Shown: positions 1 through 11,614 of the stretch, piece by piece
Position numbering within the stretch: position 1 is the stretch's first letter
How the letters are laid out: every line of letters starts with the position of its first letter
Source of the DNA: Pseudomonas oligotrophica
GTDB taxonomy: Bacteria > Pseudomonadota > Gammaproteobacteria > Pseudomonadales > Pseudomonadaceae
Assembly: GCF_021726475.1 (NCBI RefSeq)
Contig: NZ_JAKJRU010000006.1
Location: 186,001 to 250,000 of the forward strand
Direction of reading: 5' to 3'
Length of the DNA: 64,000 bases
Notes under the pieces: model-generated
What the model saw: only the letters and a program-made list of their open reading frames with translations
Told to the model about the DNA's origin: nothing
Database searches by the model: none
Translations under genes and position numbers: made by a program

Positions 1-2
1 AC

Positions 3-497
3 CTGGCCAGTGTCGAGGAACAGCGGCGCGATGCACGCCTGGAGTATTCCAGCCTGCCCTGGGCCGAACGCCCGGTGACCGTCACCGCCGGCGAGCAGAG
101 CCATTCGCTCAATACCGATCGCAACGGCATCCTGCGGCTCAACCTGCTCGACGGACCTTTCGCCGAGCAGGACATCGCCCAGGTCGGCAAGCTGCAGCTG
201 AGCGTCGAGGACGACGACGGCACCCGCGCCGACGCGCTGTTGCTGGTCAGCCACACCCTGCGCAGCAAGCTGCAGGAGGCACATGCGCTGATCTTCGACG
301 ACCTCGAAGGCGACGACGTGTCCCAGTGGGTCTACCGCGTCAAGCGGCTCTCCGAACTCGGCCTGGAAGAGGAAGCCAGCGAACTGGAGCAGAGCCTGGT
401 GGAGCTGACCCGCCACGATCCCGAGCTGCAGCAGCAGTTCCTGCAGAGCCTGCTGCACGATGCCGGGCGGCAGGCCAGCCCGGCCGCCGGCGACTGA
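3..497 (+). CDS. hypothetical protein, C-terminal part (5' end outside window)
   Basis: The reading frame is open from the window edge (position 3) to the stop at 495-497, so the N-terminus is missing; an internal GTG at 75 need not be the start. The visible 164 residues are acidic and mostly soluble, with a predicted helical C-terminal half rich in Glu and Leu. No catalytic motif was recognised. The stop lies 8 bases before the start of the lytic transglycosylase gene, so the two probably share a transcript. I do not recognise the family. The coding call rests on codon use typical of the neighbours and on the tight spacing. Confidence 0.7.
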   Translation: MASVEEQRRDARLEYSSLPWAERPVTVTAGEQSHSLNTDRNGILRLNLLDGPFAEQDIAQVGKLQLSVEDDDGTRADALLLVSHTLRSKLQEAHALIFDDLEGDDVSQWVYRVKRLSELGLEEEASELEQSLVELTRHDPELQQQFLQSLLHDAGRQASPAAGD

Positions 498-505
498 GCA
501 CGACG

Positions 506-1078
506 ATGCAGCGGCATGCCTGCCTGGTGCTCCTGTTGTCGGCGCTGGCACTGCCCGTTGCGGCGAACCTGCGCCAGGCGCCCGAGCCCGAGTTGCGCCA
601 ACTGCTGCAGCGCACCGTCGCCGAGGCGGACAGCTTCCAGGATCGCTTCGACGCCGAGGTCTGGCTGCTTGACATGTCCACCCGCCTGCAAGGTTACGTC
701 GCCGACCCACACGAGCGCCTGGAGCTGCTGCGCCTGGTGCATCGCGAAGCGACCCGCGCCGGCCTGCGCCCCGACCTGGTGGTGGCGCTCATCCATGCCG
801 AAAGCCGCTTCGACCGCTTCGCCATCTCCAGTGTCGGCGCCCAGGGCATGATGCAGGTGATGCCATTCTGGAAAGCCGAACTGGGCCGCCCGCAGGATAA
901 CCTGACGGACAACGCCACCAACCTGCGCTACGGCTGCACCATCCTCAGCTACTACCTGAAGCGGGAGAACGGCGACGTTCGCCGCGCGCTGGCCCGCTAC
1001 AACGGCAGCCTGGGCCGCGATCGCTATCCGAACAAGGTGATCGGCTTCTGGCACGACTACTGGTACGTGCGCCCCTGA
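506..1078 (+). CDS. SLT-domain lytic transglycosylase, exported
   Basis: A 190-residue protein with an N-terminal signal peptide (about residues 1-20, hydrophobic core followed by VAAN). The rest is an SLT (goose-lysozyme-like) domain. The diagnostic segment HAESRFD carries the probable catalytic Glu99, followed by GAQGMMQVMP and, later, the ARYNGS motif typical of family 1 lytic transglycosylases. It should cleave peptidoglycan glycan strands with 1,6-anhydro product formation in the periplasm. It is short for the family and has no added binding domain. ATG at 506 was chosen because it begins the signal peptide; the longer frame upstream reads through the preceding gene. It probably forms a two-gene operon with that gene. 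Confidence 0.9.
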   Translation: MQRHACLVLLLSALALPVAANLRQAPEPELRQLLQRTVAEADSFQDRFDAEVWLLDMSTRLQGYVADPHERLELLRLVHREATRAGLRPDLVVALIHAESRFDRFAISSVGAQGMMQVMPFWKAELGRPQDNLTDNATNLRYGCTILSYYLKRENGDVRRALARYNGSLGRDRYPNKVIGFWHDYWYVRP

Positions 1079-1084
1079 CGCCTG

Positions 1085-1540
1085 CTACCGGGCGCCGAGC
1101 TGCTCGATCCGCGCCGCCAGGCCTGCCGCCGTCTGCTCGCCGACCAGCCGCTCGCGCACCCGGCGCTCGGCATCGACCAGGTAGGTGACCGGCAGTACCG
1201 GGCTGCGCTCCAGGGCCAGCCGCTCGGCCGGGTCGTCAGCCAGCACACGAAAGCGGATGCCCAGCGCCTCGGCAGCCTGGGCCAGCTCAGCACCACGCAG
1301 CTCGTCGAAGTTGACGCCCAGCACCACGAGATCCTGCCGGGTCTCGGCCAGGCGGTTCAGCTCGGGAATTTCCGTACGACAGGGCGCGCACCATTCGGCC
1401 CAGTAGTTGATCACCACCCAGCGCCCCGCGAGGTCATCGGCCGCAACCGGCCGGCCATGCTGGTCAGCCCCCCAGTCCGCCTCGCAACCGCCAAGCAGTG
1501 CCGACAGCGCCAGCAGGGTAATGGTGAGAATCCGCGTCAT
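1085..1540 (-). CDS. TlpA/ResA-like thioredoxin-fold lipoprotein
   Basis: A 151-residue protein with a lipoprotein signal (lipobox LGGC, Cys19). A TlpA-type thioredoxin domain carries the active site WCAPC (Cys51/Cys54) and the cis-Pro segment VLPVTY. It is expected to act as a membrane-tethered periplasmic thiol-disulfide reductase, but the substrate cannot be told from sequence. ATG at 1540 begins the signal peptide; a much longer upstream frame exists but lacks signal-like character and overlaps the divergent gene's promoter. It is convergent with the transglycosylase gene, with only 6 bases between stops. Confidence 0.9.
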   Translation of the reverse strand: MTRILTITLLALSALLGGCEADWGADQHGRPVAADDLAGRWVVINYWAEWCAPCRTEIPELNRLAETRQDLVVLGVNFDELRGAELAQAAEALGIRFRVLADDPAERLALERSPVLPVTYLVDAERRVRERLVGEQTAAGLAARIEQLGAR

Positions 1541-1695
1541 CGGTCGCCTCGCATGCCTGGCCAACGGAATCGCGATTGTGCCGCCGCTGCCCGCGCTTGG
1601 CGAGCCGCGACCGGGCGGTGGCGGGGTTCGCGATCTGCGAGTCCGGTCACGGGCGGCCACTGCAGCGCTCACAGTTTTGCCGTGCCGGCGCTGCC

Positions 1696-1701
1696 TATAA
1701 T
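1696..1701 (+). promoter_or_regulatory. consensus -10 hexamer (TATAAT)
   Basis: A perfect TATAAT lies 31 bases upstream of the ATG at 1733. No good -35 hexamer is visible at the usual spacing (TTTTGC at 1675 is too near), so this is a plausible but incomplete sigma-70 promoter. Confidence 0.45.
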
Positions 1702-1732
1702 TCGGCCTCCCCATCGCAACGGTGCCTGAGCC

Positions 1733-2125
1733 ATGTCCAAGCAATACGAGAAACTCGTCGGGTCGGTACCCGCTCGCATTGTTCAGCAAGCCACCCTCGT
1801 GCTGACCAGCCATGACGGCAAGGTCGCCGAATACAACGTCGCAGCCTGGCTGCAGCTGCCTGGCCAGGCCGGACGAGGCATGTCGCTGCTGGCACGCTAT
1901 CGCGACGGCAATGCCCTGCGCGAAGCGCCCATCGACCACGGGCGCATCGACACCAGCGGCAGAATCCTGCTCTCCGGCATCGCCCGGCTGCCGATCCGCC
2001 AGGCAGCCGAGGACCTGCAGATCGTGCTGCGCTCGGAGATTGCAATCGAAGTGATGATCGTCGACGAACTCTTCGTCCAGCCCGCCGCCCCGGCCGAGGC
2101 CGACCGCCAGCGCGTGCCGGCCTGA
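1733..2125 (+). CDS. conserved hypothetical protein (about 130 aa)
   Basis: A cytoplasmic-looking 130-residue protein without signal peptide or membrane segment. The composition suggests a small beta-rich fold (alternating hydrophobic strands such as ATLVLTS and IAIEVMIV). I recognise it only as the small conserved protein that sits next to yihY in pseudomonads; no catalytic motif is visible. It ends exactly where the convergent 59-residue gene ends (2125/2126). Function unknown. Confidence 0.8.
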   Translation: MSKQYEKLVGSVPARIVQQATLVLTSHDGKVAEYNVAAWLQLPGQAGRGMSLLARYRDGNALREAPIDHGRIDTSGRILLSGIARLPIRQAAEDLQIVLRSEIAIEVMIVDELFVQPAAPAEADRQRVPA

Positions 2126-2305
2126 TCAGCCGACAGCCTGCTCCACGCGGGCCCCAGCCGACTCCGGCACCGGCTCGGCGGCGCGCTCGACCAGCGACTC
2201 GGGCCAGTGGCTGAAACGCAATCCGGTCAGCCGGTTGAGCGCATCGAGCGCTGCAGCCGGCATGCGACGATGTAAGTGGATCACCTTGCCACGCTCGTTG
2301 TTCAT
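2126..2305 (-). CDS. small conserved hypothetical protein (59 aa)
   Basis: The ATG at 2305 is preceded by a strong Shine-Dalgarno sequence (AGGGAGGACAG). This decides the start; the longer frame beginning near 2476 is rejected because it lacks one. The protein begins MNNERGKVIHLHRRM and has an amphipathic centre with the short segment LNRLTGLRFSHWPESL. There is no membrane segment or known domain. Between yihY and the convergent neighbour it has its own transcription unit or a yihY readthrough transcript. Function unknown. Confidence 0.75.
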   Translation of the reverse strand: MNNERGKVIHLHRRMPAAALDALNRLTGLRFSHWPESLVERAAEPVPESAGARVEQAVG

Positions 2306-2480
2306 CTCTGTCCTCCCTGCCCCTCCCGTGCAAAGCGAGAAGCGTGCCACGCCGGCGAAGGCCCTGACTTGCCAAGGGCGGCTGGCGCCAGGCCCTTGCC
2401 GCCGCGCCTGGTCGACGCCTGTCACCCGCGGGTTGCGTCTGCCGCGTACGGCAACGACCGCGAGCAACTGGCACACCCAC

Positions 2481-3710
2481 TCAGCTACTGACGTTTTTTG
2501 TCACATCACCCTGCAGCCAGTCCGCCAGGCTGCCGTCGAACAGTCGCGCCTGCTCGGCCTGCAACTGTTGCAGGGCTTCGCACAGGGGCAGGTACCAGGG
2601 CTCGTCGAGGCCGCCGGCAAGGGCGGCGGGATGCCGGATCGGCCAGGGATTGCTCTGCATCAGCTGCTGCATCGGGTAATGCGCCAGGTCGCGACAGAGC
2701 ACCCAGCCGCCGCCGCCCGTGCGCGTCACCAGCTGCTCGGCCTCGAGAAACCCGATCAGCTCGTCCCATTCGTCGCTGGGCAGCGGCCATCCGGCGCGCC
2801 GCAGCCCGCGCAGGTCCAGTTCGCGCCCGTGCTGCTGGCGCTGGTGGAGGATGCGCAGCAGCACCAGCAGCAGCACCAGGCGCGGCAGCGATCGGCGCCG
2901 CCATTGCGTCGACGACGACAGGCCGCAGACCAGCTCGGCGCCGAACAGCACGATGATCCATGACAGGTAGATCCACAGCAGGAAGAACGGCACCGTGGCA
3001 AAGGCGCCGTAGATCAGCTGGTAGCTGGGGAAATAGCTGACGTACAGGCCGAACAGCTCCTTGGCCGCCTCCAGCAGCGCCGCGGCGAACAGTCCGCCGG
3101 CCAGCGCATGCTTGAGCGGGACGCGGGTGTTGGGTACCGCCGCGTAGATCAGCGTGAAGGCGGCCACGCTCAACAGCAGCGGCATCACCTTCAGCAGGGT
3201 ACTGGCGCCGATGATCGCGTAGGGACCGGACAGCAGCGTCAGCGAGGCCAGGTAGGTACTGGTGGCGAACGCGGCGCCCAGCAGCAACGGGCCGAGGCTG
3301 AGGATCGCCCAGTACAGCATGAAGCTCGAGATGCCGCGTCGCGGCTGGCGGACGCGCCAGATGGTGTTGAAGGCCTTCTCGATGGTCAGCAGCATCATCA
3401 GCGCGGTGGCCATCAGCAGGCCGACGCCGAACCAGGTCAGCTGGCGCGCCTGCACGGAAAAGGCCACCAGATACTCCTGGATGGTGGCGCCGGTCGAGGG
3501 GATGAAATTGCGGAAGATGAACAGCTGGATCTGCTCGCCGACGCCCTGGAACGCCGGCACCACCGAGAGCATGGCGAAGGTCACGGTCATCATCGGCACC
3601 ACCGCGAACAGCGTGGTATAGGTCAGCGCGGCGGCGCTCTGCGGGCCGCGGTCGGCGAGAAAGCGCCGCAGCAGGAAACGACCGAACTCCAGCAGATTGT
3701 CGATGCGCAA
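2481..3710 (-). CDS. yihY: YihY family inner-membrane protein
   Basis: A polytopic membrane protein of about 409 residues of the YihY/BrkB family (formerly called RNase BN), with about six transmembrane helices in the first 280 residues. The hallmark segment [15 protein letters not shown] is near the N-terminus, and a soluble winged-helix-like C-terminal region follows. I favour the TTG start at 3710, since it has GAGAGGACA upstream and gives the usual length. An ATG at 3761 in the same frame would add 17 residues that look unlike the family N-terminus. The RNase BN activity once attributed to this family belongs to RNase Z, so the role remains unknown. Confidence 0.88.
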   Translation of the reverse strand: MRIDNLLEFGRFLLRRFLADRGPQSAAALTYTTLFAVVPMMTVTFAMLSVVPAFQGVGEQIQLFIFRNFIPSTGATIQEYLVAFSVQARQLTWFGVGLLMATALMMLLTIEKAFNTIWRVRQPRRGISSFMLYWAILSLGPLLLGAAFATSTYLASLTLLSGPYAIIGASTLLKVMPLLLSVAAFTLIYAAVPNTRVPLKHALAGGLFAAALLEAAKELFGLYVSYFPSYQLIYGAFATVPFFLLWIYLSWIIVLFGAELVCGLSSSTQWRRRSLPRLVLLLVLLRILHQRQQHGRELDLRGLRRAGWPLPSDEWDELIGFLEAEQLVTRTGGGGWVLCRDLAHYPMQQLMQSNPWPIRHPAALAGGLDEPWYLPLCEALQQLQAEQARLFDGSLADWLQGDVTKNVSS

Positions 3711-3797
3711 ACCCTGTCCTCTCGCCTGGCTGCCGCGTGGCCGGTCCGGCAAGCGCCACATCCCGGTCGATCCGGGTTTCGGCAGCCTGCCCCGTGA

Positions 3798-5196
<1,399 letters not shown>

Positions 5197-5200
5197 ACGC

Positions 5201-5905
5201 CTACCAGCCGAGGGTCTGCTTGAGGAATGGAATGGTCAGCTTGCGCTGGGCCTGCAACGAGGCCTGGTCGAGCTGGTCGAGCAGTTCGAACAGCGCGCTC
5301 ATGCTGCGTGCGCCGCGGGTGAGGATGAAGCGGCCGACATCGTCCGGGAGGTTGAGCCCGCGACGCGAAGCACGCAGCTGCAGGGCGCGCAGCTTGTCCT
5401 CGTCGGACAGCGGCTGCAATTGGAACACCAGCGCCAGGCTCAGGCGCGACTTCAGGTCCGGCAGCGCGATCGCCAGCTCGCGCGGCGGCGCATCGGCGGC
5501 CAGCAGCAGGCGCCGACCGCTGTCACGCAGGCGGTTGAACAGGTGGAACAGCGCCTCCTCCCACACCGCGTCGCCGGCCACCGCCTGCAGGTCGTCCAGG
5601 CATACCAGCTCGCTCTGTTCGAGGTTGTCCAGCAGCGCCGGCCCGTAGCCGGCGACCTCCGCCAACGGCAGGTACACCGCCAGCTCGCCGCGCTCCTCGA
5701 CGCGCAGGCAGGCAGCCTGCAGCAGATGGCTACGGCCGGTGTCCGAGCGCCCCCACAGGTAGATGAGTTCGTCGGACCAGCCGGCCGCAGGCGAGCACAG
5801 CCGCTCTGCGTACCCCAGCGCGGCCGCGTTGGCCCCCGGATAGAAGTTGGCGAAGGTGGCGTCGTCGCGAAGGCGCACGCCCAGTGGCAGCTGGATGGGA
5901 TTCAT
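5201..5905 (-). CDS. hda: DnaA regulatory inactivator Hda
   Basis: A 234-residue AAA+ protein homologous to the ATPase domain of DnaA. It begins with the clamp-binding-like element QLPLGV (residues 4-9), which in Hda contacts the beta sliding clamp. The nucleotide-binding loop is GRSDTGRSHLL, an Arg-containing loop of the kind common in Hda, and the Walker B-like segment is LVCLDDLQAV. With DNA-loaded clamp it stimulates ATP hydrolysis by DnaA, preventing re-initiation. The gene start overlaps the end of the upstream permease gene by 4 bases. Confidence 0.93.
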   Translation of the reverse strand: MNPIQLPLGVRLRDDATFANFYPGANAAALGYAERLCSPAAGWSDELIYLWGRSDTGRSHLLQAACLRVEERGELAVYLPLAEVAGYGPALLDNLEQSELVCLDDLQAVAGDAVWEEALFHLFNRLRDSGRRLLLAADAPPRELAIALPDLKSRLSLALVFQLQPLSDEDKLRALQLRASRRGLNLPDDVGRFILTRGARSMSALFELLDQLDQASLQAQRKLTIPFLKQTLGW

Positions 5906-6996
5906 CGGGGAGGAGGGTCGGCCGGCAGTTCGGCCCGCTCTGCATAAAGGTCGGACAGTTTATAGATATCGTGTACATGGCGCAGCACGACCATGATCAC
6001 CGCGGCGATCGGCAGGGCCAGCAGCACGCCGACGAAGCCGAACAGCTGGCCGCCGGCCAGCACCGCGAAGATCACCGCCACCGGATGCAGCCCGATGCGG
6101 TCGCCGACCAGCAAGGGCGTCAGCAGCATGCCTTCGAGCATCTGGCCGACGGTGAACACCGCGGCCACCGCCAGCAGCGGATAGGGCTCCAGGCCGAACT
6201 GGAACAGTGCGGCAACCATCGCCGCACCGATGCCGACGACGAAGCCCATGTACGGCACGATGCTCGCCAGCCCGGCCAGCACGCCGATCAGCAGGCCGAG
6301 CTCGAGCCCCACCAGCATCAGGCCCACGGCGTAGACGAAGGCCAGCGCCAGCATCACCAGCAGCTGGCCGCGCAGGAAGGCGCCGATCACCTCGTGGCAC
6401 TCGCCGAGCAACCCGACGACCACCGGCTCCTGCCGTCGCGGCAGCAGGGTGCGCAGCCTGGCCATGATGTGGTCCCAGTCGCGCAGCAGGTAGAAGCACA
6501 CCACCGGGATCAGCAGCAGGTTGCCGACCCAGGCCAGCAGTGCCAGGCCCGAGGCGGTGGCCCGGCTGAGCAGGCCGCCGACGATATCGGTGGTATTGCC
6601 CAGCTGCCCGGACAGCGACGCCTTGAGCTGGTCGAAGCGCCAGAAGCCGGGCTCCAGGCCGAGCTGCACCTGCACCCAGGGCAGCGCCTGGTGCTGCAGC
6701 CAGTCGAGGGCCTGCGGCGCCAGCTGATAGAGGCGCACCAGCTGCTTGCCCAGCATCGGCAGCAGTACCAGCAGGAGCAGCAGCAAAGCCAGGCTGAACA
6801 GCGTGAACACCGCGATCACGCCCCAGGTACGCGACAGCCCCCAGCGCTCCAGGCGGTCGACCAGCGGGTCGCCGAGGTAGGCCAGCAACATGCCCACCAG
6901 GAACGGCGAGAGGATCGGCGAAAGCTGATAGACCAGCCAGCCGCACAGCAGAAGCGCCGCCAGCCACAGCCAGCGGTTCGATGAAGAGTTGGTCAT
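5902..6996 (-). CDS. AI-2E family transporter (PerM-like permease)
   Basis: A 364-residue protein with about eight transmembrane helices and the family-typical loops (PLVDRLERWG and, near the C-terminus, VGDRIGLHPVAVIFAVLAGG). Members of this family export or move small molecules such as autoinducer-2, or act as Na+/H+ antiporters, but most, including this one next to hda, are uncharacterised. The ATG at 6996 opens a leading hydrophobic helix. It is translationally coupled to hda (ATGA overlap); the permease-hda order is conserved in pseudomonads. Confidence 0.9.
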   Translation of the reverse strand: MTNSSSNRWLWLAALLLCGWLVYQLSPILSPFLVGMLLAYLGDPLVDRLERWGLSRTWGVIAVFTLFSLALLLLLLVLLPMLGKQLVRLYQLAPQALDWLQHQALPWVQVQLGLEPGFWRFDQLKASLSGQLGNTTDIVGGLLSRATASGLALLAWVGNLLLIPVVCFYLLRDWDHIMARLRTLLPRRQEPVVVGLLGECHEVIGAFLRGQLLVMLALAFVYAVGLMLVGLELGLLIGVLAGLASIVPYMGFVVGIGAAMVAALFQFGLEPYPLLAVAAVFTVGQMLEGMLLTPLLVGDRIGLHPVAVIFAVLAGGQLFGFVGVLLALPIAAVIMVVLRHVHDIYKLSDLYAERAELPADPPPR

Positions 6997-7086
6997 CCTG
7001 GTCCCTGGTCGATTCGATGAAAAGGCACGCCGGTGCCCGGCACCTTATATCAGCCCGCTCGCCGCGGCGCCGGCGGGAGCAGGCGC

Positions 7087-8181
7087 TCAGCGAAAGCGCA
7101 GCAGCGTGCCTTCGGTCGGCTCGACCTGCGCTGGCGGCGTCTGCGTGGTGCCGGTCTCCTCGGTCTCGGTCTCGACCTCAGCCGCAGAATCAGCCTCGGC
7201 AGCCGGCGCGTCGACGGGCGCCTCGGCCGCCGGCTCGTCTGCCGGCACTTCCTGCAAGCGGGCCAGCTCCATCTGCGCGCGCAACTGTTCGGGGCTGGCG
7301 GTGACGCGATAGACCAGCCGGTCATCGGCTACCCGCACCAGGCGCGCAGCGAACGGCTGCAGCAGGCGCTCCAGCTCGGCGAAGCGCGAGACATCCGCGC
7401 CCAGCACCTCGACGGTGAGCTCCTGCGCGGCCCCGGCCGCCACCACGTAGTGCGGCGCCAGATCGCCGGCCACCGCAAGCATCACCGCATCGGCCAGCGC
7501 GGCACGGTCTTCGCCCTTGGCCTGGCCCTTGCTGGTCGTCTCGCCGCGCGCCAGCGCCCAGTTCGCCGTCCAGCCGCCATCGGCCTGCCGCGCATGTACG
7601 GCAAGCAGCACGTCGGCATCGTAGCGCTCGGCGGGTTCACGCAGGCGCTGCAGCACATTCGAAGCAAAGGCCTCAGGCGTCGCCAACAGCTGCTCGTCGA
7701 GGTCGGCGATCGGCAGCAGCAACGGCAGGCCGCGGTGCTGGGCGGCCTCATGCAGCGCGCGGACGCCATCCTGCCCATCGGCGGCCAGCTGCGCGCCCTC
7801 GGGCGTCTCGTCCAGCCACCAGGTCAGCACGGCCGGGCGGTCCGCCCCCCACAGCGCGACCCCGGCCTGGCGCAACTGGCGCTGGGTGGTGGCCGGATCG
7901 AACTCGACCACCAGGCGGTCGTCCTCGTAGGCGTACTTGCTGACCAGTTGCTGCGGGTCCTTGCGCAGCGCGGCGACCTCGGCCTGCTCCAAGGTCTGCG
8001 CGCTGCCGGTCAGGCGCAGCAGCAAGGTGTCGAAGGCGCGCTGCAGCGCCTGCTCGCGCTCGGCCGCCTGCTGGCCGGCCACCGGCTCGCGGACTTGGTA
8101 CAACCGCTGCAGCGGTTCGGCACCTGCCGGAACGGCAGCCAGGACGAGGCAGATCGCTAGGACGCGTGAAAGAAGGCGCAT
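7087..8181 (-). CDS. DUF2066 domain-containing periplasmic protein
   Basis: A 364-residue secreted protein. ATG at 8181 gives a clean signal peptide ([21 protein letters not shown]); an ATG ten codons further upstream only adds polar residues. The body matches the layout of DUF2066 (N-terminal segment with [21 protein letters not shown], then a tryptophan-containing ALWGADRP strand). The C-terminal about 60 residues are a low-complexity Glu/Ala/Pro/Thr tail, probably disordered. It is divergent from purM and next to the permease-hda pair, as in other pseudomonads. Function unknown. Confidence 0.88.
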   Translation of the reverse strand: MRLLSRVLAICLVLAAVPAGAEPLQRLYQVREPVAGQQAAEREQALQRAFDTLLLRLTGSAQTLEQAEVAALRKDPQQLVSKYAYEDDRLVVEFDPATTQRQLRQAGVALWGADRPAVLTWWLDETPEGAQLAADGQDGVRALHEAAQHRGLPLLLPIADLDEQLLATPEAFASNVLQRLREPAERYDADVLLAVHARQADGGWTANWALARGETTSKGQAKGEDRAALADAVMLAVAGDLAPHYVVAAGAAQELTVEVLGADVSRFAELERLLQPFAARLVRVADDRLVYRVTASPEQLRAQMELARLQEVPADEPAAEAPVDAPAAEADSAAEVETETEETGTTQTPPAQVEPTEGTLLRFR

Positions 8182-8343
8182 GGAGGGTTCTCGCGGCGGG
8201 GCCAGACGCATCCGGCATGAAAAGAAGGCCTATACCTTAAACAGCCACCCCGGGCCCGGCAACCGAACGCGCCACTGCGGCCGCGGCCGCGCCGAACAGC
8301 GCGCAGCGGGCCGTGCAGGGCATGGTCGCTGCCGGGCAAGCCT

Positions 8344-8351
8344 GCTAAAAT
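8344..8351 (+). promoter_or_regulatory. extended -10 element upstream of purM
   Basis: TGCTAAAAT (TG followed by a TAAAAT hexamer at 8346-8351) lies about 108 bases before the purM ATG in the divergent purM/DUF2066 gap. The -35 is poor, as expected if the extended -10 is used. The rest of 8182-8458 is GC-rich and shows nothing else I can name. Confidence 0.4.
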
Positions 8352-8458
8352 CGCGCGCTTTCCGCAGACCGGCCGCAGGCACCTGCAGGCGCGCGCTCCG
8401 GCGTCAGCGCCCAGCCCGACCGGTCGCCCACCGTACCTCCCGCACAGGCCCGGACTCT

Positions 8459-9516
<1,058 letters not shown>

Positions 9517-9517
<1 letters not shown>

Positions 9518-10158
9518 TGACCTGCAACGTCGTCGTCCTGATCTCAGGGTCGGGGAGCAACCTGCAGGCGCTGATCGACAGCCAGCAGCCGGACAACCCG
9601 ATGCGCATCGTCGCGGTGATCTCCAACCGTGCCGATGCCTACGGCCTGGAGCGGGCCAAGACGGCAGGCATCGCCACCCGGGTGCTGTCGCACCGCGACT
9701 ACAGCGACCGCGAGGCGTTCGACGGCGCGCTGGTCGAGGCCATCGACGCCTGCCAGCCCGACCTGGTGGTGCTCGCCGGCTTCATGCGCATCCTCACGCC
9801 CGGCTTCGTCCGCCACTACCAGGGTCGCCTGCTCAACATCCACCCGTCGCTGCTGCCGCGCCACAAGGGCCTGGATACCCACCGCCGGGCGCTGGAAGCG
9901 GGTGACCGCGAGCACGGCTGCAGCGTGCACTTCGTCACCGAGGAACTCGACGGCGGTCCGGTGGCGATCCAGGCGAGCATCCTCATCGGTGCCGGCGACG
10001 ACCTCGATTCCCTGGCCAATCGCGTGCACGAGCAGGAACACCGGATCTACCCGCTGGCGGTGCGCTGGTTCGCCGAGGGGCGCTTGCGCCTGGCCGAGCA
10101 AGGAGCCATGCTGGACGGCCATTTGCTGCCGGCCTCCGGCTATTGCTTCACGAACTAG
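9517..10158 (+). CDS. purN: phosphoribosylglycinamide formyltransferase
   Basis: A 213-residue GAR transformylase using 10-formyl-tetrahydrofolate (purine step 3). It has the N-terminal ISGSGSNLQALID phosphate loop, the LNIHPSLLP motif with the catalytic Asn and His, and the later HFVTEELDGGP segment with the conserved Asp. It overlaps the purM stop by one base and is followed within 9 bases by the DUF3108 gene, so a purM-purN-DUF3108 operon is likely. Confidence 0.97.
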
Positions 10159-10166
10159 GAGATATC

Positions 10167-10877
10167 ATGCGTCGCGCCCTGCTGCTCGCCCTTGCCGTTC
10201 TCGCCCTGCCCGTCCAGGCGCTGGAACTCAAGCCCTTCTCGGCCAGCTACACCGCCGACTGGAAGCAGGTGCCCATCAGCGGGACTGCCGAGCGCAGCCT
10301 GGAAAAGCGCGACGGCGACCGCTGGCGCCTGGATTTCGAGGCCTCGATGCTGGTCGCCAGCTTCAGCGAGCGCAGCGACTTCCATGTCGAAGGCGAAACC
10401 TTCCTGCCCGACAGCTACCGCCTCAACCGCAGCGGCCTGGGCAAGGGCAAGAAGGTCGAACAGCGCTTCGACTGGGATGCCAAGCAGGTGCTCGGCAGCG
10501 ATCGCGGCAAGCCGATCCAGTTGGCCCTCAACCGCGGCCTGCTGGACAAGTCCACCTACCAGCTCGCCCTGCAGCACGAGGTCGCCGAGGGCAAGCAGAG
10601 CATGAGCTACCAGGTGGTCGACGGCGACGAGATCGAGACCTACGACTTCCGCGTGCTCGGCGAGGAGCAGGTCAGCACCCGCGTCGGCCAGGTCGACGCC
10701 ATCAAGGTCGAGCGCGTGCGCGACCCGACCCAGAGCAAGCGCCAGACCATCCTCTGGTTCGCCAAGGACTGGGACTACCTGCTGGTGCGCCTGCACCAGG
10801 TGGAGAAGGACGGCAAGGAATACCAGATCATGCTGCAGGACGGCAGCGTCGACGGCCAGCCGGTCAAGGGCAACTGA
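10167..10877 (+). CDS. DUF3108 periplasmic protein
   Basis: A 236-residue exported protein. ATG at 10167 has AGGAG six bases upstream, overlapping the purN stop, and starts a signal peptide (RRALLLALAVLALPVQA). The mature part is beta-rich, with the DUF3108 features FSASYTADWKQVPISGTAE and TILWFAKDWDYLLVRL. A lipoprotein- or LPS-associated outer membrane role has been suggested for relatives, but no activity is established. It lies immediately downstream of purN, an arrangement shared with other Pseudomonas genomes. Confidence 0.9.
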   Translation: MRRALLLALAVLALPVQALELKPFSASYTADWKQVPISGTAERSLEKRDGDRWRLDFEASMLVASFSERSDFHVEGETFLPDSYRLNRSGLGKGKKVEQRFDWDAKQVLGSDRGKPIQLALNRGLLDKSTYQLALQHEVAEGKQSMSYQVVDGDEIETYDFRVLGEEQVSTRVGQVDAIKVERVRDPTQSKRQTILWFAKDWDYLLVRLHQVEKDGKEYQIMLQDGSVDGQPVKGN

Positions 10878-10919
10878 CGTCGGCGGCGCCTCCGCCGCCT
10901 GCGCATTCCGAGAGTTTCG

Positions 10920-11570
10920 ATGAACCGCAATCGCGTCCTGCCGCTTCTGCTTGCGCCGCTGCTGGCCAGCTGCCAGAGCTTCTTCGCCGGCCCGCCACCA
11001 TCGCACCCCGGCGAGCGCCTGCAAGGCACCGTCGAGCAGCGTGACGGGCGACTGCTGCTCAGCCCGTGCACCGGTACCGGCCGCTTCGAGCTGGCCGAGC
11101 AACCGGAGCTGGGACTCGGCGAGGATGCCCGCGCTCTGGGCGCCGGCCGCCTGCTGTTCGCCGATCTGCGTGGCGAGCTGGATACCGCACGGGCACGCTT
11201 CATCGCGAGTCGGGTCTACCGCCTGCAAGCCGAAGGGCCAGGCTGCGACGAGCAGAGCTTCCGCCCGCTGATGGTCCGTGCCAGTGGCCACGAACCCGAG
11301 TGGAACCTCAGCCTGACCGCCCAGGGCCTGCTGCTGCAACGCCCCGGGCAGCCGCAGCTGGCCCTGCCCTATCTCGAGGAGCAACTGCCCGGCGGCCAGG
11401 CCAGCTACAGCAGCGAGGCCGACGGCCAGCGCCTCGAGCTGTGGATCGCGCCGCAGCGCTGCGTGGACAGCGCCAGCGGCAGCATCAGCCATCTGACCGC
11501 CGAGCTGCGCCTGAACCAAGACAAGCCCCTGCGCGGCTGTGCCTATTTCGGCGCCGCGCGCGACCATTGA
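10920..11570 (+). CDS. lipoprotein with COG3650/HslJ-like region
   Basis: A 216-residue protein with a lipoprotein signal (LLASC, Cys18). The segment VRASGHEPEWNLSLTAQGLLLQ resembles the GxEPFW motif of COG3650/META-associated lipoproteins. Near the C-terminus it has the paired-Cys pattern PQRCVDSASG...RGCAYFG seen in that group. The mature protein is expected in the periplasm anchored to a membrane. It sits 42 bases after the DUF3108 gene and may be co-transcribed. Function unknown. Confidence 0.85.
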   Translation: MNRNRVLPLLLAPLLASCQSFFAGPPPSHPGERLQGTVEQRDGRLLLSPCTGTGRFELAEQPELGLGEDARALGAGRLLFADLRGELDTARARFIASRVYRLQAEGPGCDEQSFRPLMVRASGHEPEWNLSLTAQGLLLQRPGQPQLALPYLEEQLPGGQASYSSEADGQRLELWIAPQRCVDSASGSISHLTAELRLNQDKPLRGCAYFGAARDH

Positions 11571-11614
11571 CTCACCTTCGAAGCGCCGCGCTTCGCCAGC
11601 CGCCAAGAACAACC

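Noticed and set aside
2481..3710. Calling YihY ribonuclease BN
   Set aside because: The historical assignment of RNase BN to this family is wrong; the activity belongs to RNase Z, encoded in this window by rnz. YihY function is unknown.
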